Shown: positions 42,553 to 53,499 of the stretch, in pieces
Numbering within the stretch: the first letter of the stretch is position 1
Layout of the letters: every line of letters begins with the position of its first letter
NCBI GenBank assembly: GCA_016719785.1
Contig: JADJYJ010000035.1
Location: 1-64,000, forward strand
Direction: 5' to 3'
From: Candidatus Amarolinea dominans
GTDB taxonomy: Bacteria > Chloroflexota > Anaerolineae > SSC4 > Amarolineaceae
DNA: 64,000 nucleotides
Translations under genes and position numbers: made by a program
The notes under the pieces: generated by a model
Databases searched by the model: none
The model's input: the letters and a program-made list of their open reading frames with translations, nothing else
Told to the model about the DNA's origin: nothing

Positions 42553-43274
42553 AGATGCCACGGCCAACTTCAGCATCGAGATTGCTTGACACCTGGGAGC
42601 AAGGCCTGGGCCAGCCCCAGGCGCTGCAGGCGCTGGCCTTTCTGCAATGGGCCAGGCCGGACGCCGAGCGGGCCGCCCTGGAGCGCCTGACCATCGGTCA
42701 ACGCAACGCCGAGCTGTTGGCGCTGCGCCAGCAACTATTCGGCCCCGATCTGGCGGCGCTGGCAAGCTGCCCCAACTGCGGCGAGACGCTGGACCTCAGC
42801 TTCCGGACGGCCGATATCCGGACTCCGCCCCCCCCTCTGACAGATGAGCGGGTGGGGGGGGAGATCCTGCATGAGGGCCACCGGGTGCAGTTCCGCCCCC
42901 CGGATACCGCCGACCTGCTGGCGGTGGGACAGGTGGCGGATGCGGCGGCTTTCCGCCAGGCGTTGCTGGCACGTTGCGTGGACGCACCGCTCGACACATT
43001 GCCAGGGGCCTTGCTGGACGAGATCGTGGCGCTCATGGCCGAGGCCGACCCGGGGGCCGATGTGCAGTTGAACCTGACCTGCCCGGCCTGCGTCCATGCG
43101 TGGCAGGCGCCCTTTGACATCGCCTCCTTCTTGTGGCGCGAGGTGGACGACTGGGCCGGACGCACCCTGCGTGAGGTACACCTGTTGGCGTCGGCCTACG
43201 GCTGGCGCGAGGCGGACATCCTGGGATTGAGCGCGCAGCGCCGGCAGCATTACCTGGACATGATCGGCGGATGA
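42549..43274 (+). CDS. T4 gp26-like baseplate hub assembly chaperone
   Basis: A 241-residue protein matching the conserved eCIS baseplate protein related to T4 gp26: LLDTWEQGLGQPQALQALAF, LTIGQRNAELLALRQQLFG, a zinc-ribbon pair CPNCGETLDLSF and CPACVHAW, and a C-terminal EVHLLASAYGWREADILGLS. It is thought to help assemble the baseplate hub. The frame opens with GTG at 42549, overlapping the tube stop; an ATG six bases on is the alternative. Confidence 0.75.
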   Translation: MKMPRPTSASRLLDTWEQGLGQPQALQALAFLQWARPDAERAALERLTIGQRNAELLALRQQLFGPDLAALASCPNCGETLDLSFRTADIRTPPPPLTDERVGGEILHEGHRVQFRPPDTADLLAVGQVADAAAFRQALLARCVDAPLDTLPGALLDEIVALMAEADPGADVQLNLTCPACVHAWQAPFDIASFLWREVDDWAGRTLREVHLLASAYGWREADILGLSAQRRQHYLDMIGG

Positions 43275-43280
43275 ACAGCG

Positions 43281-44030
43281 ATGAGTGACGACTTCCTGAG
43301 CAGCCTGGCCGCCCAAGCATTGGGCACAGTAAGCGCGGTACTCCCCCGCGTGGCCTCCCGCTTCGAGCCGCGCCCGGCCGGCGGCGCCTTGCGCCGAGGC
43401 TGGCCGGAGCCGGCAGAGCTTGAGCTCGACACACAAGCCTCTGCGGTTCCGGCCGCGAGGGATGCCCGGCGGGCTGATCTCGCCACGATCAGCCCGTTGG
43501 CCGGGCGGGTGATGCGCGACATCGAGACCGAAAGGAGTGCGCCGATGGGCGCGCCGGCTCTCCCGCGCTCAAATCCCACAGGGGCTGTGCCTGAGCACTG
43601 GGAACGCCCCGGCGGAGCGGATGGCGTCAGCGTGTCGGCGCCACGCGCGCCAGGGCGAGGACCGGCCCCCGCATCGCCTGCGCCCGCCACGAATGCAGCG
43701 GGTCAGAGCCACCCCGCCGCCCCGGAGGTAGTGCCACCGTCAGCGGCTGGCGGTCTTGCCCCGCAGCCGGCGGTGCGGCCGGCCACGGCCGTGCCAGAGG
43801 TCAGCTCGACCCGCCCGCGTGTGGTTCCTGTGCAGACGCGGCGCGCGGCTCGGGAGACACCCCCTCCGCAGGCGCCGGCCGATGCCGGGCCGACGATCCA
43901 GGTGACCATCGGTCGCGTCGAGGTGCGCGCGACGACATCGCCTGCCGCACAGCCGACCGGGCGTCCGGCGTCGCCGATCATGACTCTGGAAGAATACCTG
44001 CGCCGCAAAACGGAGCGAGGGAACCCATGA
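43281..44030 (+). CDS. eCIS-conserved disordered Pro/Ala-rich protein
   Basis: A 249-residue low-complexity protein rich in Pro, Ala, Arg and Gly. Ordered-looking parts are at the ends: MSDDFLSSLAAQALGTVSAV near the start, and IQVTIGRVEVRATTS plus MTLEEYLRRK at the C-terminus. Short proteins with this IxVTIGRxEVRA ... LxxYLRR end recur in eCIS loci next to the tail terminator; the role is unknown, perhaps a linker or chaperone. It lies 6 bp after its neighbour and overlaps the DUF4255 gene by four bases. Confidence 0.65.
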   Translation: MSDDFLSSLAAQALGTVSAVLPRVASRFEPRPAGGALRRGWPEPAELELDTQASAVPAARDARRADLATISPLAGRVMRDIETERSAPMGAPALPRSNPTGAVPEHWERPGGADGVSVSAPRAPGRGPAPASPAPATNAAGQSHPAAPEVVPPSAAGGLAPQPAVRPATAVPEVSSTRPRVVPVQTRRAARETPPPQAPADAGPTIQVTIGRVEVRATTSPAAQPTGRPASPIMTLEEYLRRKTERGNP

Positions 44031-45279
44031 GCAGCCCACTTGCTATTGCCGCGGTGACGGCCGTTCTGAAGGACCTGCTCAACGACGGCCTGATCAACCA
44101 CGACCTGGCGGCTCATGTGGGCAGCATCACGGTCAGCGCGCTGCCGCCGGATCGCATCGAGACCGGCGCACAGGAGCCGAACCAGCTCAACCTGTTCCTT
44201 TACCAGGTGACGCCGAACCCCGGCTGGCGCAACACCGGCCTGCCCTCGCTCGACAGCCGGGGCGATGGCCGGCTCAGCAATCCGCCGCTGGCACTCGATC
44301 TGCACTACCTGCTCACCGCGTACGGCCGTGACGATCTCAACGCTGAAATCCTGTTAGGGTACGGCATGTTCCTGCTCCACAAGACGCCGGTGCTGACGCG
44401 CAAGGCCATCCGCAGGACGCTGACCGGTAATTCGCCCGTCACCGCGGCGCTCATGCCGCCCTCAGTGACGGAGCGCACGGCCGCCGACCTGGCCGACCAG
44501 ATCGAGCAGATCAAGCTCACGCCGCAGACCATGAACACCGAGGAGCTCTCGAAGCTCTGGTCGGCGTTGCAGGCGCGCTACCGCCCATCTATGGCGTACG
44601 TTGCTTCCGTGGTGTTGATCCAGGAGACGGCGCCCGTGCCAGCGGCCATCCCTGTGCGCCAGCCTGTCGTCACGGTCACGCCCTTCCGTCGCCCGTTCAT
44701 TGCCGAGCTGGAACCACAGGCCGTCCTCGCAGGCGGGACGCTGGCGATCAAGGGGTTCAACCTCAAGGGCGCCAGCACGGTGGTGAGTTTCGGCGCGAGC
44801 GCAGTGTCCGTCAACCCCACCAGTGACGAACGCATTGATGTATCGCCGCCTGCCAGCCTGGCCGCGGGTGTGAACACCCTCCAGGTTCGCCACGAGGTGA
44901 GCCTGGGCAAGCCCCCGACCGCGCACCCAGGCGCGGGGATCGAGTCCAATGTAGTAGCGTTCGTCCTGACCCCGCGCATCACCACTGCCCCGCCCTTGAC
45001 GGCCGCCCGCGAGGCGACGCTCGTGCTCGATGTGACGCCGCCGGTCGCGAGCGGCCAACGCGTGGCCCTACTGATCGGCGACCAGGCGCTCCCTCTGCCT
45101 GCACGATCTGCTGACGACCCGCCGGCAGCGACGCTCAGCTTCCCGATCCCGGCGAGCTTTGCACCGGGATCGTTCCTGCTGCGCGTGCAGGTGGACGGCG
45201 CCCAAAGCCCACTGGAAGTGGACACCGTCGCGAGCAGCCCGACGTTCAATCAGTACATCGGCCCGCAGGTGACGATCAC

Positions 45280-45283
<4 letters not shown>
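44027..45283 (+). CDS. DUF4255 (Pvc16-type) tail terminator with Ig-like domains
   Basis: A 418-residue protein. Residues ~5-190 are the DUF4255 domain (AIAAVTAVLKDLLNDGLI, NQLNLFLYQVTPNPGWRN, LALDLHYLLTAYGRDDLNAE, LGYGMFLLHKTPVL), the cap that ends tube and sheath growth. Residues ~225-310 and ~320-410 look like two IPT/Ig-like beta domains (PFIAELEPQAVLAGGTLAIK). Such C-terminal additions may project from the particle end. Overlap ATGA with both neighbours. Confidence 0.85.
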
Positions 45284-47313
<2,030 letters not shown>

Positions 47314-47316
47314 ACC

Positions 47317-47595
47317 ATGAAAATTCACGTTCACATCGAGCGCCTCATCCTGGACGGGTTGCCCCTCGGCCCCGGCGGCGGCGCGCGCGTCCAGGCGGTG
47401 GTCGAGGCCGAGCTGACCCGCTTGCTGTCCTCGGACAGCCTGGCCGAAGGCGGCATCGCCCAGGCGTGGCCGGCGGGTGGCGCCGTGCCCGATGTGCCGG
47501 CCGCGGCCATCCGGCTCAACGCAGGCGCGCGCCCGGCTGAGATCGGCGGGCAGATCGCCCGCAGCGTCTACGGCGGCATCGGGAGGAAACCATGA
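47317..47595 (+). CDS. small eCIS-associated protein of unknown function
   Basis: A 92-residue protein: MKIHVHIERLILDGLPLGPG, a helical VQAVVEAELTRLLSS and an end GGQIARSVYGGIG. Similar short proteins lie between the AAA+ ATPase and the DUF4157 protein in many eCIS loci, which suggests a role in cargo handling. The function has not been shown. It starts 3 bp after the ATPase and overlaps the effector gene by four bases. Confidence 0.7.
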   Translation: MKIHVHIERLILDGLPLGPGGGARVQAVVEAELTRLLSSDSLAEGGIAQAWPAGGAVPDVPAAAIRLNAGARPAEIGGQIARSVYGGIGRKP

Positions 47596-50270
47596 GCGGC
47601 CTCGCCCGCACCCTGATCGCGCAGAAGGCGCAGCAGATCCAGAAGCCGGCGGCCAGCGGCCTGTTGCAGCGCCAGTGCGCGTGCGGCAATCACACGGTTG
47701 CAGGCGGGGAGTGTGCCGCGTGTGCGCAGAATCGGCAAGGTGCGCTCCAGCGCAGCCCTAGCAGTTTGGCGATCAATCGCCCAGGCGATCGCTACGAGCA
47801 AGAGGCCGACCGTGTGGCCGAGGCCGTGATCAGCGGGGGGGTGCTGCCCGGACGGACGCTTAGCAGCGCGCCGGCGCTGCGGCGCGACGGGCCACCCTCG
47901 ACTCCATCGCCCCGCGACCCCAGCGCCGAAGAGCGCCGCAAGTACCCTGGCAGTTCACTGCCTGACCTGGGGTTCAACGAGGCAAAGAACGACCAGCACG
48001 TACAACAGCCGTCTGAAAAGCTGGAGACGAACGAAGATAGGTTTGGCGCAGCGGGTGAGAAGTGGGCGGAGACGTTCCTGGAAACGACGCTGGGCAAACA
48101 GCTAACCGACCAGGCCGAGAAGTTCGGCGAAGGCTTCGTCTCAACCTTGCCCAGTTTGGCCGTCACGCTGGGCATCGCCGCCAGCACGGTCGCCACGATG
48201 GCGCTGCGCAACGAAGAATTTCCGTTAAAGGGGCTGGTGATCAAGCTGCCCAAGATCGCTCCGGGCCTGAAGGTGAAGCTGACCTACAAAGGGCCGCTCA
48301 GCGCGCCGACTGAGGCCGGTATCACATTTGTCTACGAACCTGAGGCAGCGAAGAAGCCGCAGGCGAGCGATACTGATCGTACTCGCGCCGAAACGGAGCG
48401 CATGGCTGCTGATCAGGAGAAGTTTCAAAAGGGAACGAAAACCCCGGCCGCGCGCGCGGCCGAGCAACGGCAGCTTGACGCGATCATACGCGGCCGCCAG
48501 GCACAATCGGGCAACATCCTCGGCATTCCGGGCCTCACGCCCCGCCGCGATTACCGGATGCTCCAGCGCGACGCCGCTGGCAGCAGCGACCTCTCCGTGG
48601 CCCCGCCGATCGTCCACGATGTGTTGTCCTCGCCCGGCCAGCCCCTCGACCCCGCCACGCGGTCGTTTATGGAGCCGCGCTTCAGCCACGACTTCAGCGG
48701 CGTGCGGGTGCATACCGATGGGCGGGCCGCAGCATCGGCGCGGGAGGTGAGCGCCAATGCCTACACGGTGGGACCCAACATCGTGTTTGGTGCGGGTCAG
48801 TTCGCGCCGGGGACACATGAGGGACGGCGGTTGATTGCCCATGAGTTGACGCATGTGGTGCAGCAAATTGGTGCAGAGAGGGTCCGTGGTGGCCAAAGCA
48901 ATGGAAATGGTGGTCTGTCTCCTATTAATGTGCTAGGCTCGCGCGGTAGTGAGGCTGTTATCCAGCGCGACGAGGTCACCGAGTCCGAGGAAGAACGCAG
49001 GCGGAAAGCAACCTTCGGCGATCTTCCGCTCATCTCCCCCGAGGTCGCGGCGAGTTGGGGGATGCCCAGTCCCCCGCCTAGCGCCGTACGCAAGGAAATA
49101 TCCACCAGCCATACGAGCCCGCCCGGACTTGGTCCAAAGCCGGGACCTCGAACGCCTGAAGATGTTATTGCTGCAAGCAATGTCCACCCGCATGGTGGAC
49201 ATATCAAGCCAACAAAGAAGCCGGTACCGCTGGTGCCTGGGTGGCATAAGGTGGTCGACGAGAATGGCGTCATTCTGGGGTATCTCCACCTTTTGGTCGG
49301 AGTCACAAGAGTGCTCGATGCAGACGGCAAGTACGTCGGCGGGGACGAGCTAGGTCTCGAGCGTCCATTTATCGATCCAATTGATATCTTTGCTGGCGGG
49401 ATTGGCGGTGTTGTTCGCGGCTCGCTGCGCGGCGCATTGTCCGCGCTGGCCAGGCGTGCTGCCCCGCGAATTAGAGTGGCCGGGTTTCTCGCGTCGCAGG
49501 GACTCAGGAGCACAGTGCCCGTGCTCGCCGGCGACTTTGCGCCGAGCGCGTTCGTAATGGCGGAGACGCTCGCGGCCGAGTCTGTCCCTAGCGCAGTTCG
49601 AGGTGTGTCTGGAACAGCGGTCAGAGGTGCCGTGAGTCAGGGCGCACGTGCAGAATCTGCATCGGTGATCGAGGCTACGAGTACCAAAGGAGCGACTGCA
49701 GCGGCGTCCCCGGGTGCGGTCACGGCAGTCCCGGCCTCCAGCCCTGGTGCGCAAGCGGTGGCCGGGGCGGCGGGTGCAACCGTCGCATCGAACGTGACGG
49801 CACAACAGATGGATCCACGACATGCCCGCGGCTACGGGGGAGAACAAACGATGGGATTCCAGCACTATTCACAGAAGGACGGTTGGGAATTCATCCAGGG
49901 ACCCAGCGGGTCACAAGGGCACTTCGTCACTGGCTCAAGCTTTGACGGCATGGCCTACAACAAGAAGCTCGATCTATTAGATCTCATCGACAACAAATCG
50001 CTCAACAGAGCTGGAAACGTCAGCAGCGCAACCGCGATCGACCCCGCCAAGAATCTTGCGCAGAATCTCGACGCAGAGATCGCGCGGTTGACTGGCATGA
50101 GCGACGTTCCCAACAGAATCCGCATTCTCGAACTCTTGCGCGCAAAAAGGGCGGCGCTCGCCACCGGGGCGCCGGGTCCAAGCCAAGTCAGATTGGTGGT
50201 AACGCACGAGGGCGGGCAAACGACGGGTGTAAGTGCCCCTCTGCAGAGCCGTGGCGTACAGAGCAGGTGA
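47592..50270 (+). CDS. eCIS effector: DUF4157 protein with variable toxin-like C-terminus
   Basis: An 892-residue putative cargo. The N-terminal zinc-like cluster is LQRQCACGNHTVAGGECAAC. INRPGDRYEQEADRVAEAVI follows, and the DUF4157 domain at ~345-430 ends LIAHELTHVVQQ, an HExxH-type metal site. DUF4157 marks eCIS effectors and may act in loading or self-processing. Residues ~430-760 are Gly/Ala/Ser-rich. The last ~130 residues have PRHARGYGGEQTMGFQHYS, SFDGMAYNKKLDLLDLIDNK and a helical end. The D-x13-D-N-K spacing could be a PD-(D/E)xK nuclease core, but this is inference. No immunity gene is apparent. Confidence 0.8.
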   Translation: MSGLARTLIAQKAQQIQKPAASGLLQRQCACGNHTVAGGECAACAQNRQGALQRSPSSLAINRPGDRYEQEADRVAEAVISGGVLPGRTLSSAPALRRDGPPSTPSPRDPSAEERRKYPGSSLPDLGFNEAKNDQHVQQPSEKLETNEDRFGAAGEKWAETFLETTLGKQLTDQAEKFGEGFVSTLPSLAVTLGIAASTVATMALRNEEFPLKGLVIKLPKIAPGLKVKLTYKGPLSAPTEAGITFVYEPEAAKKPQASDTDRTRAETERMAADQEKFQKGTKTPAARAAEQRQLDAIIRGRQAQSGNILGIPGLTPRRDYRMLQRDAAGSSDLSVAPPIVHDVLSSPGQPLDPATRSFMEPRFSHDFSGVRVHTDGRAAASAREVSANAYTVGPNIVFGAGQFAPGTHEGRRLIAHELTHVVQQIGAERVRGGQSNGNGGLSPINVLGSRGSEAVIQRDEVTESEEERRRKATFGDLPLISPEVAASWGMPSPPPSAVRKEISTSHTSPPGLGPKPGPRTPEDVIAASNVHPHGGHIKPTKKPVPLVPGWHKVVDENGVILGYLHLLVGVTRVLDADGKYVGGDELGLERPFIDPIDIFAGGIGGVVRGSLRGALSALARRAAPRIRVAGFLASQGLRSTVPVLAGDFAPSAFVMAETLAAESVPSAVRGVSGTAVRGAVSQGARAESASVIEATSTKGATAAASPGAVTAVPASSPGAQAVAGAAGATVASNVTAQQMDPRHARGYGGEQTMGFQHYSQKDGWEFIQGPSGSQGHFVTGSSFDGMAYNKKLDLLDLIDNKSLNRAGNVSSATAIDPAKNLAQNLDAEIARLTGMSDVPNRIRILELLRAKRAALATGAPGPSQVRLVVTHEGGQTTGVSAPLQSRGVQSR

Positions 50271-50345
50271 GAAGTGAATCAATGTGGTCAGACTCGATCA
50301 ATATCTACCCATCAACCAGCATGAGGCGAAAATGCGATGTGAACC

Positions 50346-50513
50346 ATGACCGGTTTTTCCAACTCACCCAAACTGCTGAAGGGCGGCATTGTGGTGATAG
50401 ATCTGGGCACGTCGCAGTTACTAAGTAGCATTGCTCTGAAATACAGCCTGGTCACCCCATGGTCGTTGGGGGTGTTTGCGAAGAATCTCAAAGACAATTG
50501 GCTAAACTTTTAA
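50346..50513 (+). pseudogene. truncated duplicate of the CIS_tube baseplate gene 5' end
   Basis: A 55-codon frame beginning MTGFSNSPKLLKGGIVVIDL. It aligns with the start of the gene at 50871 (MTTFPNSPRLLKGGIVLLDP) through IAL-x-Y at residue ~33, then diverges to an unrelated end and TAA. It is too short to work as that protein. It lies between the effector and the cargo remnant, so it looks like a duplication scar from insertion of a cargo module. Confidence 0.65.
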
Positions 50514-50523
50514 GGATACCATC

Positions 50524-50874
50524 ATGCCCAGAACTCTCCGCATCCGTTCGTCTGGTGACGACGTCAAGTTTTTGCAGGAACAACTGAACTCGCGGCCGCC
50601 GACGGCGCGGCCGCTGCTGGCCGCCGACGGTAAGTTCGGGGCGAAGACGCGGTCTCAGCTGCAAGAATACCAAGTTAACAACGCGTTGACCGTCGCCAAG
50701 ACGACCGGCTTCTGTGTTCTCGGTCGAGATTTGTACGACCGGCAAGGCGCCAGGGTCATCCTCCGCGGGGGCAACACGATGTCGGTGTTCGATAACGACG
50801 ATCCAATCGGCTTTGTATCGTTCCCGGGAATCAAACAAGCGGGTGCGAATACCGTTGGGAGACCCAAGCGATGA
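50524..50874 (+). CDS. peptidoglycan-binding domain fused to the start of a GH5-like glycoside hydrolase (truncated)
   Basis: A 116-residue protein. Residues ~1-57 are a PG_binding_1 domain (LRIRSSGDDVKFLQEQLN, LLAADGKFGAKTRSQLQEYQ). From ~65 the sequence reads like the opening of a family 5 cellulase/mannanase: GRDLYDRQGARVILRGGNTM, SVFDNDDP, ISFP-type FVSFPGIKQAGANTV. It then ends abruptly in GRPKR where the catalytic barrel should continue. It is therefore probably a broken cell-wall-active cargo. The stop overlaps the next gene's ATG by four bases. It may be a pseudogene or a small PG-binding accessory. Confidence 0.65.
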   Translation: MPRTLRIRSSGDDVKFLQEQLNSRPPTARPLLAADGKFGAKTRSQLQEYQVNNALTVAKTTGFCVLGRDLYDRQGARVILRGGNTMSVFDNDDPIGFVSFPGIKQAGANTVGRPKR

Positions 50875-51524
50875 CCACATTCCCAAACTCTCCCCGCCTG
50901 CTGAAAGGCGGCATCGTCCTTTTGGACCCAAACACGGGCGCGGTGCTGCGCATCATCGCGCTGCAATACAACCCGGACACCCTCAGCCGCACCTTGCAGG
51001 TGAAGGGCGCGGGCGCGGAGGGCGGCGACCGCTCCGAGGCGCTGCGATTGAAAGGCCCGCCGGTGGAGACGATCAAGCTGGAGGTGGAGATTGACGCCGC
51101 GGATCAATTGGAGATGGCAGATCGGCAGACCGCGCAGCTCGGCATCCATCCCCAGCTCGCTGTGCTGGAAACCATCGTCTATCCGACCAGCGGCCAACTG
51201 ACGGCCAACAACCGCCTGGCCAGGGCGGGCACGCTGGAGATCGCGCCGATGCAGGCGCCGCTGACGCTCTTCATCTGGAGCCGCAGCCGGGTGGTGCCCG
51301 TGCGCCTCACCGACTTCAGCGTGACCGAGGAAGCGTTCGACCCTGCGCTCAACCCGCTGCGCGCCAAGGTCAGCCTGAGCCTGCGCGTGCTGAGCGTGGA
51401 CGACCTGGGCTTCGACCACCGGGGCGGCAGCCTGTTCATGAGCTACCTGCAGGTGAAGGAGCAGATGGCCGCGCGCAACCGGGGTGGCGCCTTCAGCGCC
51501 TTCGGGATTACGGGACTACCGTGA
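50871..51524 (+). CDS. CIS tube-baseplate adaptor protein (CIS_tube family, Pvc7-like)
   Basis: A 217-residue baseplate adaptor: NSPRLLKGGIVLLDPNTGAV, LQYNPDTLSRTLQVKGAG, RLKGPPVETIKLEVEIDAAD, then TLFIWSRSRVVPVRLTDFSV and EEAFDPALNPLRAKVSLSLR. It joins the hub to the tube. The ATG overlaps the stop of the truncated cargo gene, and the 5' end is duplicated at 50346. Confidence in family is good; exact place in the particle is inferred from eCIS structures. Confidence 0.85.
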   Translation: MTTFPNSPRLLKGGIVLLDPNTGAVLRIIALQYNPDTLSRTLQVKGAGAEGGDRSEALRLKGPPVETIKLEVEIDAADQLEMADRQTAQLGIHPQLAVLETIVYPTSGQLTANNRLARAGTLEIAPMQAPLTLFIWSRSRVVPVRLTDFSVTEEAFDPALNPLRAKVSLSLRVLSVDDLGFDHRGGSLFMSYLQVKEQMAARNRGGAFSAFGITGLP

Positions 51525-51844
51525 TGACAACAAACTTTCCGCCTAACAGCCGCTACCACGGCATCGAGACCAGCGAAACCGCCGCGCCCGACGGCCGCAA
51601 GATCGTCTACCTGCGGCGCCGCTTCGTGCCCTCGCCGCGGCGTTTCGCCCTGCTGCAGGAGCACACGGTGGAGGAAGGCGAGCGGCCGGACCTCATCGCG
51701 GCCGCCTACCTGGGCGACCCGGAGCAGTTCTGGCGCTTATGCGACGCCAACGGCGTCATGCGGCCGGAGGAGCTGACCGAAGAGGTCGGCCGGCGCCTGC
51801 GCATCACCTTGCCGGAAGGCATCCCGGGGTTGCCCGATGCTTAA
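51524..51844 (+). CDS. LysM-like baseplate protein (gp53/gpX type)
   Basis: A 106-residue protein: RKIVYLRRRFVPSPRRFALL, QEHTVEEGERPDLIAAAYLG, DPEQFWRLCDANGV and a C-terminal RLRITLPEGIPG. This is the LysM-type fold seen in tail protein X and T4 gp53, which lock tube to baseplate. The ATG shares a base with the preceding TGA (TGATG); a GTG three bases earlier is also in frame. It overlaps the hub gene by 8 bp. Confidence 0.8.
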   Translation: MTTNFPPNSRYHGIETSETAAPDGRKIVYLRRRFVPSPRRFALLQEHTVEEGERPDLIAAAYLGDPEQFWRLCDANGVMRPEELTEEVGRRLRITLPEGIPGLPDA

Positions 51845-52964
51845 AGGTGTACAACTCACGCTGATGATCGGGCCGGTGGCGCCGATCCCTGTGCCGAAGC
51901 TGGTGCTGGACGCGCTCACCAGCGTCGAGGTCACCGTCAACGACACGGGGCCGAGCGTGTTCCAGTTGTCCTTCACGCTGGGCAACCGCTCGCCGCTGCA
52001 AACGATCTTCCTGCTCTCCGGCGGCAGCCCCATCCCGCTGGCGCGCGTGGTGATTGTGGCGACAATCAACGGGACACCGAGCGTGCTGATTGACGGCGTG
52101 ATCACCAACCACCAGGTGGCCCCGAGCGCCGAAGGCGGCACGTCTACGCTGATCATCACGGGCGAGGACCTGACCGCGGTGATGAACCTGCAGGATTTCA
52201 GCGGCCTGCCCTACCCGGCCATGCCGGCCGAGGGCAGGGTGGCGCTGCTGATCGCCAAGTACGCCATCTTCGGCATCGTGCCGCTGATCATCCCCAGCGT
52301 GTTGATAGACGTACCGATCCCGACCAGCCTGATCCCGACCCACCAGGGCACCGATCTGGCGTACATCAACGAGCTGGCCGAGCGGGTGGGCTACGTCTTC
52401 TACATCGCCCCAGGCCCGGCGCCGGGCGTCAACGTCGCCTATTGGGGGCCGCAGATCAAGGTCGGGGCGCCGCAGCCGGCGCTCAACATCAACATGGACG
52501 CGCATACGAACGTGGAGAGCCTGAGCTTTACCTTCGACAACCAGTCCAAGGGGCTGCCGACGGTCATCATCCAGGAGAAGATCAGCAAGGCGCTGATCCC
52601 GATCCCGATCCCCGATATCACGCCGCTGAACCCGCCTCTGGGGTTGATCCCGCCGATCCCCTTGAACCTGCGGCCGGTGCATGGGGTGGCCAAGTATTCA
52701 CCGGCGCGCGCCATCATGATCGGCATGGCCCAGGCTGCCAAATGGTCGGATGCGGTCAAGGGTCAGGGCAGCCTGGATGTCCTGCGCTACGGGCGCATCC
52801 TCAAGGCACGCAGCCTGGTCGGCGTGCGCGGCGCCGGTCTGGCCTTCGACGGCCTCTACTATGTCAGCAGTGTGACGCACAAGATCAAGCGCGGGGAATA
52901 CAAACAGGGCTTCAAGCTCGTCCGCAACGGGCTGATTTCGACCCTGCCGGCGGTGACTTCATGA
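51837..52964 (+). CDS. baseplate hub protein, phage late control D/gp27-like (Pvc8 N-terminal type)
   Basis: A 375-residue hub subunit with the gp27/VgrG-type beta barrels: VPKLVLDALTSVEVTVNDTG, FQLSFTLGNRSPLQTIFLLS, SVLIDGVITNHQVAPSAEGG, AYINELAERVGYVFYIAPGP and a late FDGLYYVSSVTHKIKRGEYK. In this locus the hub and the gp5 spike are separate genes rather than one VgrG-like fusion. Ends with ATGA overlap to the spike gene. Confidence 0.85.
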   Translation: MLKGVQLTLMIGPVAPIPVPKLVLDALTSVEVTVNDTGPSVFQLSFTLGNRSPLQTIFLLSGGSPIPLARVVIVATINGTPSVLIDGVITNHQVAPSAEGGTSTLIITGEDLTAVMNLQDFSGLPYPAMPAEGRVALLIAKYAIFGIVPLIIPSVLIDVPIPTSLIPTHQGTDLAYINELAERVGYVFYIAPGPAPGVNVAYWGPQIKVGAPQPALNINMDAHTNVESLSFTFDNQSKGLPTVIIQEKISKALIPIPIPDITPLNPPLGLIPPIPLNLRPVHGVAKYSPARAIMIGMAQAAKWSDAVKGQGSLDVLRYGRILKARSLVGVRGAGLAFDGLYYVSSVTHKIKRGEYKQGFKLVRNGLISTLPAVTS

Positions 52965-53485
52965 AAGAGATGAAAGAGATGAACAAGTACTACGGCAAAT
53001 ATCGCGGCACCGTGTTCAATAACATCGATCCGGAGCAGTGCGGGCGCATTCAGGCTTTCATCCCCGACGTGTTGGGCATCGCTCCTTCCAGTTGGGCGAT
53101 GCCCTGCTTCCCGATCGCGGGCAAGCAGATGGGGGCGTATATGATCCCGCAGATCGGCTCGGGGGTGTGGATCGAGTTCGAGCAGGGCGATCCGGACTTC
53201 CCGATCTGGGCCGGTTGCTTCTACGGCATCGTGGCCGAGGTGCCGCCGCTGGCGCTGGCAGGCAACCCCGCCAGCCCCAACATCGTGCTGCAGACATCGC
53301 TGCAGAACACGCTGGTGATCAGCGACCTGCCCGGCCCGACTGGCGGAATCATGCTCAAGAGCGCCACGGGCGCCACGATCATCGTGAACGACACGGGAAT
53401 CACCATTCAGAACGGCAAAGGCGCCAGTATCGTCATGGCCGGCCCCACGGTGACCATCAACAACGGCGCGTTGGTCGTGATGTGA
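52961..53485 (+). CDS. baseplate assembly protein V/gp5-like spike
   Basis: A 174-residue spike: an OB-fold (YYGKYRGTVFNNIDPEQCGR, IPQIGSGVWIEFEQGDPDFP, WAGCFYGIVAEVPP) followed by a short beta-helix (GGIMLKSATGATIIVNDTGI, GKGASIVMAGPTVTINNGAL). It forms the trimeric needle under the PAAR tip. The ATG at 52961 overlaps the hub stop; the much longer frame upstream is a shadow of the hub gene. Confidence 0.88.
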   Translation: MKEMKEMNKYYGKYRGTVFNNIDPEQCGRIQAFIPDVLGIAPSSWAMPCFPIAGKQMGAYMIPQIGSGVWIEFEQGDPDFPIWAGCFYGIVAEVPPLALAGNPASPNIVLQTSLQNTLVISDLPGPTGGIMLKSATGATIIVNDTGITIQNGKGASIVMAGPTVTINNGALVVM

Positions 53486-53499
53486 GATAGGAGCAAACG

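Noticed and set aside
52442..53485. 347-residue version of the gp5 spike
   Set aside because: The extra 173 residues are an out-of-frame reading of the hub gene; the ATG at 52961 overlaps the hub stop.
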